NCBI RefSeq assembly: GCF_036488675.1
Contig: NZ_CP133148.1
Coordinates: 1,240,001-1,304,000 of the forward strand
From: Sinorhizobium chiapasense
Lineage (GTDB): Bacteria; Pseudomonadota; Alphaproteobacteria; Rhizobiales; Rhizobiaceae
Direction: 5' to 3'
DNA: 64,000 bases
Shown here: piece after piece, positions 45,119 through 53,488 of the stretch
Layout: every line of letters begins with the position of its first letter
Numbering within the stretch: position 1 is the stretch's first letter
Notes under the pieces: model-generated
Seen by the model: only the letters and a program-made list of their open reading frames with translations
What the model was told of the DNA's origin: nothing
Databases searched by the model: none
Program-made: the position numbers and the translations under genes

Positions 45119-45622
45119 TCACCGCTCACCTCTGGTCATTTTTTCGAACCGCTTGACCGCGCGTTCGCGTTTTAGCCGGGAGAGGCGCTGCGTCCAGAAA
45201 ATACCGGCGAGCTGGTCGATCTCGTGCTGCAGGCAGATCGCCATCAGTCCTTCTGCATATTCTTGCAGCGTGTCACCGGATAGCGATTGATAGCGCACGC
45301 GCACCGCGCACGGCCGCTCGACTTCCTCTGAAATGCCGGGCATCGAGACGCTGCCTTCCGCGTGCCGCATCAGGTCATGGGATTGCCAGATAATCTCCGG
45401 ATTGGCGAAGACCCGCGAGCCGCTTCCCCGATCCAGCTCGATCACCGTCAGCCGTCGCAGAACGCCTACATGATTTGCAGTAATGCCGATCCCCGGGGCG
45501 GCGTGCATCGTCTCGAGAAGGTCGCTTGCCAGTTGCCGAAGATCGTCGTCGAAATGTTCGATCGTTTCCGCCGCGGTGGCGAGCGCCGCGTGCGGAAAGC
45601 GTACGATGGGGAGAATAGCCAT
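45119..45622 (-). CDS. Peptide-deformylase-like protein lacking key metal ligands
   Basis: 167 residues, full length for the deformylase family. The fold is recognisable, but the active site is altered: motif 1 reads GIGITANH (44-51) instead of GxGxAAxQ, motif 2 reads EGSVS with Ser91 where the metal-binding Cys belongs, and motif 3 reads HEIDQ (133-137) with Gln137 in place of the second metal-binding His. Two of three metal ligands are therefore missing and ordinary deformylase activity is unlikely. The true def is expected elsewhere. It lies alone between repeats. Confidence 0.9.
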   Translation of the reverse strand: MAILPIVRFPHAALATAAETIEHFDDDLRQLASDLLETMHAAPGIGITANHVGVLRRLTVIELDRGSGSRVFANPEIIWQSHDLMRHAEGSVSMPGISEEVERPCAVRVRYQSLSGDTLQEYAEGLMAICLQHEIDQLAGIFWTQRLSRLKRERAVKRFEKMTRGER

Positions 45623-45633
45623 CCTGGCCCCTA

Positions 45634-45728
45634 CTGCATGTTTCCTTATGTCCTAGCCGATTTAAGAATAAGAACATGCAGCAATTCAAGGTACTACAGC
45701 GTCCTGATAAGACGCGCGGCGCCGTAGT
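45634..45728 (-). repeat. Family I palindromic repeat, inverted copy
   Basis: ctgcatgtttccttatgtcc...gaataagaacatgcag, then caattcaaggtactacagcg...gcgccgtag. The order is reversed relative to the copy at 32163. Confidence 0.88.
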
Positions 45729-45859
45729 CTCGGCAGGCATCTGCCTTTTCGGCTCCTTGACCTACGGCTTTCATATGCGTTTGCAACAGCTTGCGCAAAA
45801 CTTTCGCCGGCTCTTCATTCGCACCCTCTGCCCTGTGGACCTCGCGGAAGCTTTGCGCT

Positions 45860-45959
45860 ACTGCATGACTTCCGGGGTCGGAATCGATCCGAGGATAAAA
45901 TCACGCAGCAATTCAAAGTGTTACAGCGACTTTGCGGGGAGGAGGCGGGGGCGTTGTAG
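45860..45959 (-). repeat. Family I palindromic repeat, diverged inverted copy
   Basis: actgcatgacttccggggtcgg...gaggataaaatcacgcag, linker caattcaaagtgttacagcg, then a G-rich arm ending gttgtag. Hairpin arms carry many changes. Confidence 0.75.
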
Positions 45960-46075
45960 CAAGGCAGGTCGCCGTTGCCTTTCGAGGGCGTGGCAGTCAT
46001 TTGGAATGGCGCGCTCGCCTTTCGGGATCTTCGTCCCATTTGATTCGGGCGGCTTTGTTTTTCGAGGGCGGCTCA

Positions 46076-47494
46076 ATGAGCAATATCGGCGACGACGACC
46101 GTTCGGAAGAAACCACCGCCTATGACGGCTCGGATATCTATGCCGACGACGGCTCTGTGCGCTCCGACTTCCTCATGCATGTCGGCGCCGCGATTGCCGA
46201 TCGCGACACGATCTATCTGCGTCAGCACGTCGCTGGCCTTCACGCTTCCGAACTTGGCGATCTTCTGGAAGCTATCCAGCCGGAACAACGGCTGGCGCTC
46301 GTCTCGCTGCTCGGCAAGGAGTTCGATCTCGCGGCGCTGACCGAGGTCGACGAGGCCATACGTCTTGACATCGTCGAGCACCTGCCCAACGAGCAGATCG
46401 CCGAGGCGATCGGAGAGATGGACTCCGACGACGCGGTCTACATTCTGGAGGATCTGGATCAGGAGGATCAGGAGGAGATCCTCGCCAAGTTGCCGTTCAC
46501 CGAACGCGTTCGGCTGCGTCGCTCGCTCGACTATCCCGAAAGCACTGCCGGCCGGCGCATGCAGACGGAATTCGTCGCGGTGCCGCCGTTCTGGACGGTG
46601 GGTCAGACGATCGACTATATGCGCGAGGACGAAGACCTTCCCGACAGTTTCACGCAGATCTTCGTCATCGATCCGACGTTCAAGCTTCTCGGAACCGTCG
46701 ATCTCGACCGTGTGCTTCGCACCAAGCGGTCGATCAAGGTCGATGCCATCATGCGCGACACCAGCCACGCCATTCCCGCCGAGATGGATCAGGAAGAGGC
46801 GGCTCAACTCTTCGAACAGTACGACCTCCTGTCGGCCGCCGTTGTCGACGACAACGAGCGACTGGTAGGCGTACTGACCATTGACGACGTGGTCGACGTG
46901 ATCCAGGAAGAGGCGGAAGAGGACCTGCTGCGCCTGAGCGGCGTCGGCGACGAGGAATTGTCGGACTCCGTTGCCGAGGCCTCGCGCTCGCGGGTGCCGT
47001 GGCTCTTCGTCAACTCGATGACGGCCTGCATATCCGCCTCGGTGATTGGCCTTTTCGACGCGACCATCCAGCAGATCGTGGCCTTGGCCATCCTGATGCC
47101 GATTGTGGCCGGCATGGGCGGCAACGCGGGTTCGCAGACCATGACAGTGACCGTCCGTGCGCTCGCGACCCGCGGCCTCGACATTCACAATGCGCCGCGC
47201 ATCATCCGCCGCGAAGCGGGGGTAGGGCTCCTGAACGGCATGATTTTCGGGACGTTCATCGGTGTGGTTGCGGGCCTGTGGTTTCAGGATCCGAATATAG
47301 GCGGCATTATCGCGACGGCAATGTTGATCAACATGATGGCGGCAGCGCTCGCAGGCATCATGATTCCGCTTCTCCTTGAAAAATCCGGTGCCGATCCGGC
47401 CGTTTCTTCGGCGGTTTTCGTGACGGCGGTTACCGACATAACCGGCTTCTTCAGCTTTCTCGGCATCGCCACCTGGTGGTTCCACATCCAGTGA
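46076..47494 (+). CDS. mgtE: Magnesium transporter MgtE
   Basis: 472 residues. MgtE is a dimeric Mg2+ channel gated by its cytoplasmic part. The N domain (about 35-140) includes AIGEMDSDDAVYILEDLDQEDQEEILAKL; two CBS domains follow (about 150-270: TVDLDRVL, and MDQEEAAQLFEQYDLLSAAVVDDNERLVGVLTIDDVVDVIQEEAEED); then five membrane helices with the pore motif PIVAGMGGNAGSQT. I start at MSNIGDDDRSEE, with gagggcgg upstream; the frame is open 48 codons further across a repeat. Confidence 0.95.
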   Translation: MSNIGDDDRSEETTAYDGSDIYADDGSVRSDFLMHVGAAIADRDTIYLRQHVAGLHASELGDLLEAIQPEQRLALVSLLGKEFDLAALTEVDEAIRLDIVEHLPNEQIAEAIGEMDSDDAVYILEDLDQEDQEEILAKLPFTERVRLRRSLDYPESTAGRRMQTEFVAVPPFWTVGQTIDYMREDEDLPDSFTQIFVIDPTFKLLGTVDLDRVLRTKRSIKVDAIMRDTSHAIPAEMDQEEAAQLFEQYDLLSAAVVDDNERLVGVLTIDDVVDVIQEEAEEDLLRLSGVGDEELSDSVAEASRSRVPWLFVNSMTACISASVIGLFDATIQQIVALAILMPIVAGMGGNAGSQTMTVTVRALATRGLDIHNAPRIIRREAGVGLLNGMIFGTFIGVVAGLWFQDPNIGGIIATAMLINMMAAALAGIMIPLLLEKSGADPAVSSAVFVTAVTDITGFFSFLGIATWWFHIQ

Positions 47495-47509
47495 TGGCCG
47501 CTGCGTTGT

Positions 47510-47538
47510 TTGACTTTTACGTCAAAGTCAACGATAGT
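47510..47538 (+). promoter_or_regulatory. Promoter and palindromic operator of the MerR-type gene
   Basis: A near-perfect 22-base palindrome, ttgacttttac-gtcaaagtcaa (47510-47531), covers the -35 TTGACT of a promoter whose -10 GATAGT starts after a 17-base spacer (47533-47538). The regulator gene begins 30 bases downstream, so autoregulation is likely. The ACGT-centred palindrome resembles sites of LiuR-like MerR proteins. Confidence 0.6.
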
Positions 47539-47567
47539 GATGCCTCGGAGTTTGATGGGACGGCGGC

Positions 47568-47954
47568 GTGAACAAATACTATAGCATCACCGAGCTAACG
47601 CGGGAATTCGGCATCTCAACCAGAACGCTGCGCTTCTACGAGGATGAAGGCCTTATTCATCCGGAGCGCCGCGGCCGCACACGACTCTTTCGGCCGGCGG
47701 ACCGTCACCTCATCAAGGAAATCCTGCGCGGCCGGCGCATCGGTTTCACCATTGCCGAAATTCGCGAGATCATCCAGGTCTACAAGGATCCGCCGGGCGA
47801 GATGGGCCAGCTCCAGCTCCTGATGACGCGCGTCGAGGAAAAGCGCGAGGAACTGCGGCAGAAGCGCAAGGATATCGATGATACGCTCGCCGAGCTCGAC
47901 AATGTCGAGGAAGCCTGCCTGACGCGTCTCGCGGAGATCGGCGTTGGCACCTAA
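47568..47954 (+). CDS. MerR-family regulator, LiuR-like
   Basis: 128 residues. The winged helix-turn-helix is at about 4-72 (YYSITELTREFGISTRTLRFYEDEGLIHPERRGRTRLFRPAD), with a coiled coil from about 78-120. The ILRGRRIGFTIAEIREIIQVY stretch is like LiuR, the branched-chain amino-acid-degradation regulator of other proteobacteria, and unlike metal sensors it has no effector cysteines apart from one near the end. GTG start, 73 bases after mgtE. Targets are not adjacent, so the role is open. Confidence 0.88.
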   Translation: MNKYYSITELTREFGISTRTLRFYEDEGLIHPERRGRTRLFRPADRHLIKEILRGRRIGFTIAEIREIIQVYKDPPGEMGQLQLLMTRVEEKREELRQKRKDIDDTLAELDNVEEACLTRLAEIGVGT

Positions 47955-48059
47955 TGCATGTTGCCCAAAAGTGTGCGGCGGTTTTGGGGCAACGACATGC
48001 ATAAAAAACAAAGACCTGAAGGGCGTCGCATGAACTCGATTGAATGCGACGCGCTTTAA
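47953..48059. repeat. Family II palindromic repeat, copy 2
   Basis: atgcatgttgccc ... ggggcaacgacatgcat around aaaagtgtgcggcggttttg, then gcgtcgcat ... atgcgacgcgcttt. It starts inside the stop region of the MerR gene and is closely similar to the copy nested at about 44999. Confidence 0.85.
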
Positions 48060-48080
48060 GGCGGGCGAATTGGTTTGTTC

Positions 48081-48106
48081 AAAGGTGGCCGGGTGCCACC
48101 TTTTTT
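48081..48106 (+). terminator. Terminator after the MerR-type gene
   Basis: Nine-base perfect stem aaaggtggc / gccaccttt, loop cgggt, followed by ttttgc. It lies between the convergent MerR and methyltransferase-like genes. Confidence 0.8.
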
Positions 48107-48116
48107 GCTTTCGGCC

Positions 48117-48590
48117 TCAGATCCACCGAGCGGTGCGACGGCAATAGCGTTCGAATTCGAAACCGAAGCGCGACAGCAGATGTCTCTCTTCATTGCGGAT
48201 GACAAAGACGGTCATCAGCGCGACAGCCGCCATCGCCGCGATAAAAAGCCATGGGTTGGCCGTTATCAATCCAATGCCGATCATCAGCAGCGTGTAACCG
48301 AGATATATCGGATTGCGCGTGAAGCGAAAAGGGCCGCAGGTAACGAGGCAGGTGGCGCACCGGGTTGGCAGGATCGCGGTATGCCGGTCCAGCAGCGTCT
48401 TGACGGCCCAAAGGTCGATGGAGATCGCCGTGAAGATCAGTGCGCCGCCAATGAGCCACGCAAACCAGCCGTGCCCATTCGCCACCGGGATCGGGAAGAA
48501 ACGATTGACCATCAAAGCAGTCAGGACTGCCGCGCCATAAAGCACGGCGGGCCAGGGGAAATTCAGCGGCTTGGCACGATAGGCATTCAT
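48117..48590 (-). CDS. Isoprenylcysteine carboxyl methyltransferase-like membrane protein
   Basis: 157 residues with four or five hydrophobic helices. The C-terminal RFTRNPIYLGYTLLMIGIGLITANPWLF followed by IRNEERHLLSRFGFEFERYCRR is the SAM-binding signature of the ICMT/PEMT group. Bacterial members methylate small or lipid substrates that are mostly unknown; bacteria lack prenylated CaaX proteins of the eukaryotic type. It starts three bases after the stop of the acetyltransferase-like gene, forming a two-gene operon. Confidence 0.88.
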   Translation of the reverse strand: MNAYRAKPLNFPWPAVLYGAAVLTALMVNRFFPIPVANGHGWFAWLIGGALIFTAISIDLWAVKTLLDRHTAILPTRCATCLVTCGPFRFTRNPIYLGYTLLMIGIGLITANPWLFIAAMAAVALMTVFVIRNEERHLLSRFGFEFERYCRRTARWI

Positions 48591-48593
48591 GTC

Positions 48594-49604
48594 CTAGTCC
48601 CCTGATTGCACGTCCATTGTGCATTGACGGGCGATTCGCGCAATGCGTTCGTCCGTGTTCACGTCGATCTTGCCCATGTTTAAGTCCTGGAAAAGGCTTT
48701 GTTCTTTCAACCGGTCGAGCGTGCAGCCGCAGAAGGCTTCGCACGGCGCGGTGGGGTCTGCGCGGTTGCAGGCCGCCACGCAGTTTGCGCGGTAGGCTTG
48801 TTCCGGGTCGGGCGCTGCGGCGGGTGCGATCTGGGCAACGAGATAGACGAGGCCGATGAGCAGCGGCTGGTGTGCGAGGTATATGGCCAGACTGTGACGG
48901 CCGCCGAAGGCGAGCGGCCTGATCCACAGGTTGCTTTCCTCCCGTTTGGTGGACGTCCCTCGGTTGACAAGCAAGGGGTGAAGCAGCTTTGCCGTTCCGA
49001 TGCCGATCAGGAAGGGGGCAAGCCAGGGAAGGAGAGGCACGTAGTCGTTCGAACGCGGGATCGTCTCGGAAAGCCCAACCCACCACAGCAGCGGCACATC
49101 GAAGATCGCCGAGCGCAGGTAGAGCGGCGCAGCGAAGGCCGCCGCGGCGGCAACAAAGGAGACGATCGCGGGAAGTGGCAGGAACAGGAGGCCGACAAGG
49201 CTTGCCGCCGCGATCGAATGAAGGATTCCGAAGAAGATGAAAGAATTCGGGATGGCAAACCAGGTCGCAACGCTGATCAGCAACGCAGCGCCAGCGATCT
49301 TCACGAAGCGGCGCGCAAAGGCGCGCGGACGAAAATTCGGCCGCTGGCCGAGCACCAGGCTGTAGCCCGCCAGAAACAGGAAACTGCTCGCGATGAGGCG
49401 GGCGAAAAGCCGCCAGCCGCCCGTCGCCGCCGTCCCCGCCGCCACATAACCGAAGAATTCGAGATCCCAGACGAAATGATAAATCGCCATGGCGACGAGC
49501 GCCGAGCCCCGGAGCGCGTCCAGAAGAGCGATCCGATGACGCTTTTTGGTCTCGGGCGATGCGCGTCGAGTCTCGGTAACCGTTGTTGCTGTGTTTTCCG
49601 ACAT
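48594..49604 (-). CDS. DUF1624 / heparan-alpha-glucosaminide N-acetyltransferase-like membrane protein
   Basis: 336 residues with about seven to eight membrane helices. The opening RIALLDALRGSALVAMAIYHFVWDLEFFGY is the family signature (RxxxxDxxRG...MxxxHxxWD). After the last helix (LLIGLVYLVAQIAPAA) is an extra tail with cysteines spaced C-x3-C-x8-C-x3-C-x-C and ending NTDERIARIARQCTMDVQSGD. I start at MSENTATTVTET; a GTG 19 codons earlier is possible. It is upstream of and coupled to the ICMT-like gene. Confidence 0.88.
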   Translation of the reverse strand: MSENTATTVTETRRASPETKKRHRIALLDALRGSALVAMAIYHFVWDLEFFGYVAAGTAATGGWRLFARLIASSFLFLAGYSLVLGQRPNFRPRAFARRFVKIAGAALLISVATWFAIPNSFIFFGILHSIAAASLVGLLFLPLPAIVSFVAAAAAFAAPLYLRSAIFDVPLLWWVGLSETIPRSNDYVPLLPWLAPFLIGIGTAKLLHPLLVNRGTSTKREESNLWIRPLAFGGRHSLAIYLAHQPLLIGLVYLVAQIAPAAAPDPEQAYRANCVAACNRADPTAPCEAFCGCTLDRLKEQSLFQDLNMGKIDVNTDERIARIARQCTMDVQSGD

Positions 49605-49712
49605 CGGCTCTTGCCATCCTGTTTTCGCGATAAGTTCGCATGTCTGGCTTGCGCCGGCCACGCGTGGATGTTCTTCGAATGAGGAGCAGCGCGTATTACT
49701 TTGGCGCAGATC

Positions 49713-50417
49713 TTAGTGCTTGGAAGCCTCGGAGGCATCCTCGACGAGAGCGTCTCTCGCCTCGGAGAAGAACTGTCGACGGACCAGCACGAAGATGACG
49801 AAGCCGGTCAGAACGATGAAGACATAGGGGCTGATGAACCAGCCGAGATAGCCGATCGACAGGAAGATCGCCCTCAGTCCGGCATTGAAATGTTTGGCGG
49901 CCAGGATGTTCATGCGGATTGCCCGCTCGGCGGCCTGCTCAGCCGCTTGCCGGTCGCGCGTCATGTCCGCCGTCATCGGAACGCCGCCCATCAGGATGGA
50001 GCAATAGTTGAACAGGCGATAGGACCAGCCGAATTTGAAGAAGGAGTAGCCGAAGAGGCAGGTGAGGCCGCCGACCTTCAGCTCGAAACCTGTCCGGCCG
50101 CCGCGGAAAACCTGCGGAAGGTCGTTGAAGATCATCTGCACCTGGTCGGTCGCTCCGAGCAGCGCGAAACAGCCGCCGAGCGCGAAGATGGTGGTCGAGG
50201 CAAAAAAGGCGGTGCCCGCCTGCAACCCGGCGATGATCTGCGTGTCGATCATTTTCAGGTCGCGGTTGAGCGAGTTGCGAATCCATCGTCGGCGGTTTTC
50301 GTTCATCAGCCGGGTCAGGCTGACACGCTTGAATTTGCGCCGGGCGTCGGTTGCCCAGTTGAAGCCGCCCCATAACAGGACGAAGATGCCGAGTGCGATG
50401 TAATCTTCGAAGGTCAT
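49713..50417 (-). CDS. DUF599 membrane protein
   Basis: 234 residues, about four to five hydrophobic helices. Matches the DUF599 family: YIALGIFVLLWGGFNWATD, RRRWIRNSLNRDLKMIDTQIIAGLQAGTAFFASTTIFALGGCFALLG, and SRFGWSY-like FFKFGWSYRLFNYCSILMGGVP. Inner-membrane location; function unknown. The ATG is at the far left end of a region shared with the divergent small ORF at 50651. Confidence 0.88.
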   Translation of the reverse strand: MTFEDYIALGIFVLLWGGFNWATDARRKFKRVSLTRLMNENRRRWIRNSLNRDLKMIDTQIIAGLQAGTAFFASTTIFALGGCFALLGATDQVQMIFNDLPQVFRGGRTGFELKVGGLTCLFGYSFFKFGWSYRLFNYCSILMGGVPMTADMTRDRQAAEQAAERAIRMNILAAKHFNAGLRAIFLSIGYLGWFISPYVFIVLTGFVIFVLVRRQFFSEARDALVEDASEASKH

Positions 50418-50650
50418 GCACGCGTTTTTGGCATGGCTGTTTGAAAATGCAAGATCGGCGCCCCTGTATGCCTTGCCGATCGACTCTGTTCGGCGAATTA
50501 GGCGCTCTCCCGTGCTGTTTGGGGCCTCTGTCGCCTTGACACGATTTTGCCATATTTCGACGTTGCGGCGCTACACATTCTTCAGTATGCATGGCGCATG
50601 CGCGGGCAGCGAATGCAACGCCCGCCGACCTCTGGGCACTCGGAGACATC

Positions 50651-50752
50651 ATGGACAATACAATACAGAAGTCGTGCTGGGGCGTGACTGTTCGCGCCTT
50701 GGCTGGCTTCGTCGGCGTTCTCGTCCTGGCCTATCTTTTCGGCGGCCTTTGA
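50651..50752 (+). CDS. 33-residue single-span membrane peptide
   Basis: ATG GAC AAT ... CTT TGA encodes MDNTIQKSCWGV then a hydrophobic helix (TVRALAGFVGVLVLAYLFGGL). ggaga lies seven bases before the ATG, and a terminator-like stem follows 22 bases after the stop. The N-terminus is short and polar, and the rest would span the membrane once. Too short to recognise a family; the ribosome site, hydrophobic pattern and terminator make it credible. Confidence 0.55.
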   Translation: MDNTIQKSCWGVTVRALAGFVGVLVLAYLFGGL

Positions 50753-50773
50753 GATCGAGGCATTCCATCAGGG

Positions 50774-50805
50774 CGACGCGGTCCCAAGGACCGCGTCGTT
50801 CTGAT
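50774..50805 (+). terminator. Terminator-like hairpin after the small ORF
   Basis: Perfect 11-bp stem cgacgcggtcc / ggaccgcgtcg with a caa loop, then ttctgattct. The T content is modest. Confidence 0.6.
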
Positions 50806-51041
50806 TCTATAGCGACCTTCTCGCGACGCGCTTTGCATCATGTCGCACGAACAGAATCGGATGTCGGTTGATCGCCTGATCAATGGGGATGGGATAGCTT
50901 ACGGTTTGATCCTATATCTATGGAATAGCCGACATCGCTGGCTCTCGAAGAGGAGCCGAGTGGGCGTCGGCCTTGTAATCATCGGCTGGCGCTTCGGGTG
51001 GCGTACCTGACGGCGTTTCCGTGCTCCGGGGCAGGCAGTTT

Positions 51042-52442
51042 ATGTTTCTTTCCGTCTTCGACGTCTTCAAGATCGGTATTGGTCCTTCGAGTTCGCACAC
51101 GATGGGGCCGATGTCGGCGGCAAACAGGTTTCTCGACCTCATCCTTTCCGATGACTGGCCGCGACCGACACATGCCAGCGTCGCCGCCATCAAGGTCAGT
51201 CTGCACGGTTCGCTTGCCCATACGGGCATCGGCCACGGCACCGGCCGCGCGGTTATCCTCGGGCTGATGGGCGAGCGTCCGGATCTCGTCGATCCCGACA
51301 GCATGGATGCAATCATCGACGAGGTGGAACGCTCTGGCCGCATCACGCCCGCCGGACATCCGCCTTACGCGTTCCAACCGAAGACAGACCTCGTTTTCGA
51401 CAAAAAAGTCCCTCTGCCCGGCCACGCCAACGGTATGTCCTTCTCCGCCCTTGATCGCGACGGGCGGCTGCTCTTGAAGCGGATCTACTATTCGATCGGC
51501 GGCGGTTTCGTCGTGACCGACACGGAGCTCGAGGCGATGCGCGCCGCCAAGAACAAGCCGGCGGCCGTAAAGGTGCCTTATCCCTTCGCGACGGCGCAGC
51601 AGATGCTCGATATGGCTGCTCGTTCGGGGCTCACCATTGCCCAGATGAAGCGGGCGAACGAAGAGGGCACTATGTCGAGGGAAAAACTCGACGCCGGCCT
51701 GGATCGCATCTGGGAAGCGATGAAGAGTTGCATCGACCGGGGTTTGAGCCAGGACGGCATCATGCCGGGCGGCCTGAAGGTTCGCCGCCGTGCGCGTTCG
51801 ATCCACGACAAGCTTCAGGAGGAGTGGCGATCCAACAAGACCAACCCGCTGCTCGCAAACGATTGGCTGAGCGTTTATGCGATGGCGGTCAACGAGGAGA
51901 ATGCGGCCGGTGGTCGGGTCGTGACCTCGCCGACGAATGGCGCCGCTGGCGTCGTCCCGGCGACCATCCGCTATTATCTCCATTTCCATGATGACGCCGA
52001 TCAGGAGGGCATCCGCGATTACCTACTGACCGCCGCAGCCGTTGGCGGCATTATCAAGCACAATGCTTCGATCTCCGGCGCGGAGGTCGGCTGTCAAGGC
52101 GAGGTCGGCTCGGCTTCCGCGATGGCGGCTGCGGGCCTTGCCGCCGTGATGGGGGGCACGCCGGAGCAGATCGAGAACGCCGCTGAGATCGCGCTCGAAC
52201 ACCACCTTGGCATGACCTGCGATCCTGTCGCCGGTCTCGTGCAGGTGCCGTGCATCGAGCGCAACGCCCTTGGTGCCGTCAAGGCAGTGACGGCGGCCTC
52301 GCTCGCCCTCAAGGGCGATGGCAAACACTTCGTGCCGCTCGACGCCTGCATCGAGACCATGCGGCAGACCGGCGTGGACATGAATGAGAAATACAAGGAA
52401 ACCTCCACTGGCGGTCTCGCGGTGAACGTCGTCGAGTGCTGA
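51042..52442 (+). CDS. sdaA: L-serine ammonia-lyase (iron-sulfur type)
   Basis: 466 residues. Deaminates serine to pyruvate and ammonia with a 4Fe-4S cluster. Single-chain form: the beta domain starts [23 protein letters not shown], where the SSSHT motif binds substrate, and the alpha domain has the cysteines of [22 protein letters not shown] and [13 protein letters not shown] as cluster ligands. I start at MFLSVFD, which has gggcagg upstream; a GTG seven codons before is open. It stands alone, 290 bases after the hairpin. Confidence 0.97.
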   Translation: MFLSVFDVFKIGIGPSSSHTMGPMSAANRFLDLILSDDWPRPTHASVAAIKVSLHGSLAHTGIGHGTGRAVILGLMGERPDLVDPDSMDAIIDEVERSGRITPAGHPPYAFQPKTDLVFDKKVPLPGHANGMSFSALDRDGRLLLKRIYYSIGGGFVVTDTELEAMRAAKNKPAAVKVPYPFATAQQMLDMAARSGLTIAQMKRANEEGTMSREKLDAGLDRIWEAMKSCIDRGLSQDGIMPGGLKVRRRARSIHDKLQEEWRSNKTNPLLANDWLSVYAMAVNEENAAGGRVVTSPTNGAAGVVPATIRYYLHFHDDADQEGIRDYLLTAAAVGGIIKHNASISGAEVGCQGEVGSASAMAAAGLAAVMGGTPEQIENAAEIALEHHLGMTCDPVAGLVQVPCIERNALGAVKAVTAASLALKGDGKHFVPLDACIETMRQTGVDMNEKYKETSTGGLAVNVVEC

Positions 52443-52596
52443 CGCGTCCGCGTTGCGGGAGCGGTGAGGCGGGAGGCAACGCCTTTTCTGCCCCAATCCT
52501 GCCATAGGATCAGGAGGTCGGCTGGTGGGCGCTCCTGTGGACGAACTGGTTCAAGACGCTTGACCACGGTTGGCGGACGGGTGTTCAAAGTTTCTC

Positions 52597-53034
52597 ATGG
52601 CGTTGCATCTCATAAAGCTCTGTGTCGGCGCAGAATCGGTCGAGGACTTGCGCGATTGGGTGTCGCGCAAGGCGCTGGCTGCGATTGCGGCCGGGCAGGA
52701 GCCCCACTCGTTCCATACGACCCGGATGGTTCCGAAACGTACTGAGGAACTCCTTGCCGGCGGTTCACTCTATTGGGTGATCAAGGGGCATGTGCAGGCC
52801 CGGCAGGCTTTGATTGGTATCGAAACATTCACTGACGGCGAGGGCATCGTCCGCTGCAATCTCATCCTCGGACCGGAAGTGGTTGAAACCGAACTCCAGC
52901 CGCGCCGGGCTTTCCAAGGATGGCGCTACCTGCAGGACAAGGAGGCACCGCGCGACCTGGCTTCGCTTTCCTCCGGCGAGGCGGACATGCCGCTGGAACT
53001 CAGGCGCGAACTGGCGGAACTCGGTCTTCTCTAA
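52597..53034 (+). CDS. DUF1489 family protein
   Basis: 145 residues, soluble. The start MALHLIKLCVGAESVEDLRDWV and the HTTRMVPKRTEELLAGGSLYWVIKGHVQARQ stretch match DUF1489, a conserved alphaproteobacterial family. It ends MPLELRRELAELGLL. A TTG nine codons earlier is open but unlikely. The ribosome site is poor. No function known; several family members sit near central-metabolism genes, as here after sdaA. Confidence 0.88.
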   Translation: MALHLIKLCVGAESVEDLRDWVSRKALAAIAAGQEPHSFHTTRMVPKRTEELLAGGSLYWVIKGHVQARQALIGIETFTDGEGIVRCNLILGPEVVETELQPRRAFQGWRYLQDKEAPRDLASLSSGEADMPLELRRELAELGLL

Positions 53035-53131
53035 GCAATTTCAGGAAAAGTGTGTAACGGCTTTCCGTCCGGAGTTGCGTAATATCAAAGAGTTAGATCA
53101 CTTCATGTTTCAGTGAAACGGTGAAATGATC
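53035..53131. repeat. Family III palindromic repeat, copy 2
   Basis: gcaatttcaggaaaagtgtgtaacgg...ttccgtccggagttgcgtaatatcaaagagtta..., ending gaaacggtgaaatgatc. Aligned with the copy at 28207 over its whole length with a modest number of changes. It starts directly at the DUF1489 stop codon. Confidence 0.85.
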
Positions 53132-53140
53132 TACTGCATG

Positions 53141-53410
53141 TCAGTGGATGCGCAATCGGAGCGGATAGCGACGGCCGGGCGCAGTCACATGCAGGTGGAT
53201 GCCGGCGCGCGGCTGGGTCGAGCGCCATGCACGCGCACCATGCGTTAAAAGCATGCTGACGAGATCGCGCGTCTTCGCTTTCGAGCGGTTCAAGCCGATG
53301 TCGGCGATGCGCATTGCGGCCTCATGTAGGGGATGCAGACCAATGCGCGAAGACTTCATCTTCTTTCCCGGCATCGTGGTAACACCGGGAACATTCTCGT
53401 TCACTGCCAT
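53141..53410 (-). CDS. Small basic hypothetical protein
   Basis: 89 residues from the ATG with gagg upstream; a longer frame adds 18 residues without a ribosome site. Sequence is Arg/Lys-rich (MPGKKMKSSRIGLHPLHEAAMRIADIGLNRSKAKTRDL) with the end HLHVTAPGRRYPLRLRIH. No signal, membrane helix or known domain. It lies just after the DD-carboxypeptidase gene on the same strand. Real but of unknown function; moderate confidence that it is coding. Confidence 0.6.
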   Translation of the reverse strand: MAVNENVPGVTTMPGKKMKSSRIGLHPLHEAAMRIADIGLNRSKAKTRDLVSMLLTHGARAWRSTQPRAGIHLHVTAPGRRYPLRLRIH

Positions 53411-53488
53411 GACCAACCTCGTTACGCTGTACAAATCCGAGGAAGACGGCCGGGCGAAACGCACCCGGTCGTCAGAAAGTCGTGTTCG

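Larger units (their letters stand above)
45623..46075. other. 453-bp gap before mgtE, filled with repeats
   Basis: Two inverted family I repeats (45634-45728 and 45860-45959) make up most of the region. The remaining part ends in the mgtE ribosome site. I see no gene and no magnesium riboswitch. Confidence 0.6.

Noticed and set aside
45960..46075. Possible magnesium riboswitch before mgtE
   Set aside because: The leader is short and mostly repeat-derived; no M-box features.
47568..47954. MerR gene as a metal-resistance regulator (CueR/CadR type)
   Set aside because: Lacks the metal-binding cysteines of those groups and resembles LiuR in its linker region.
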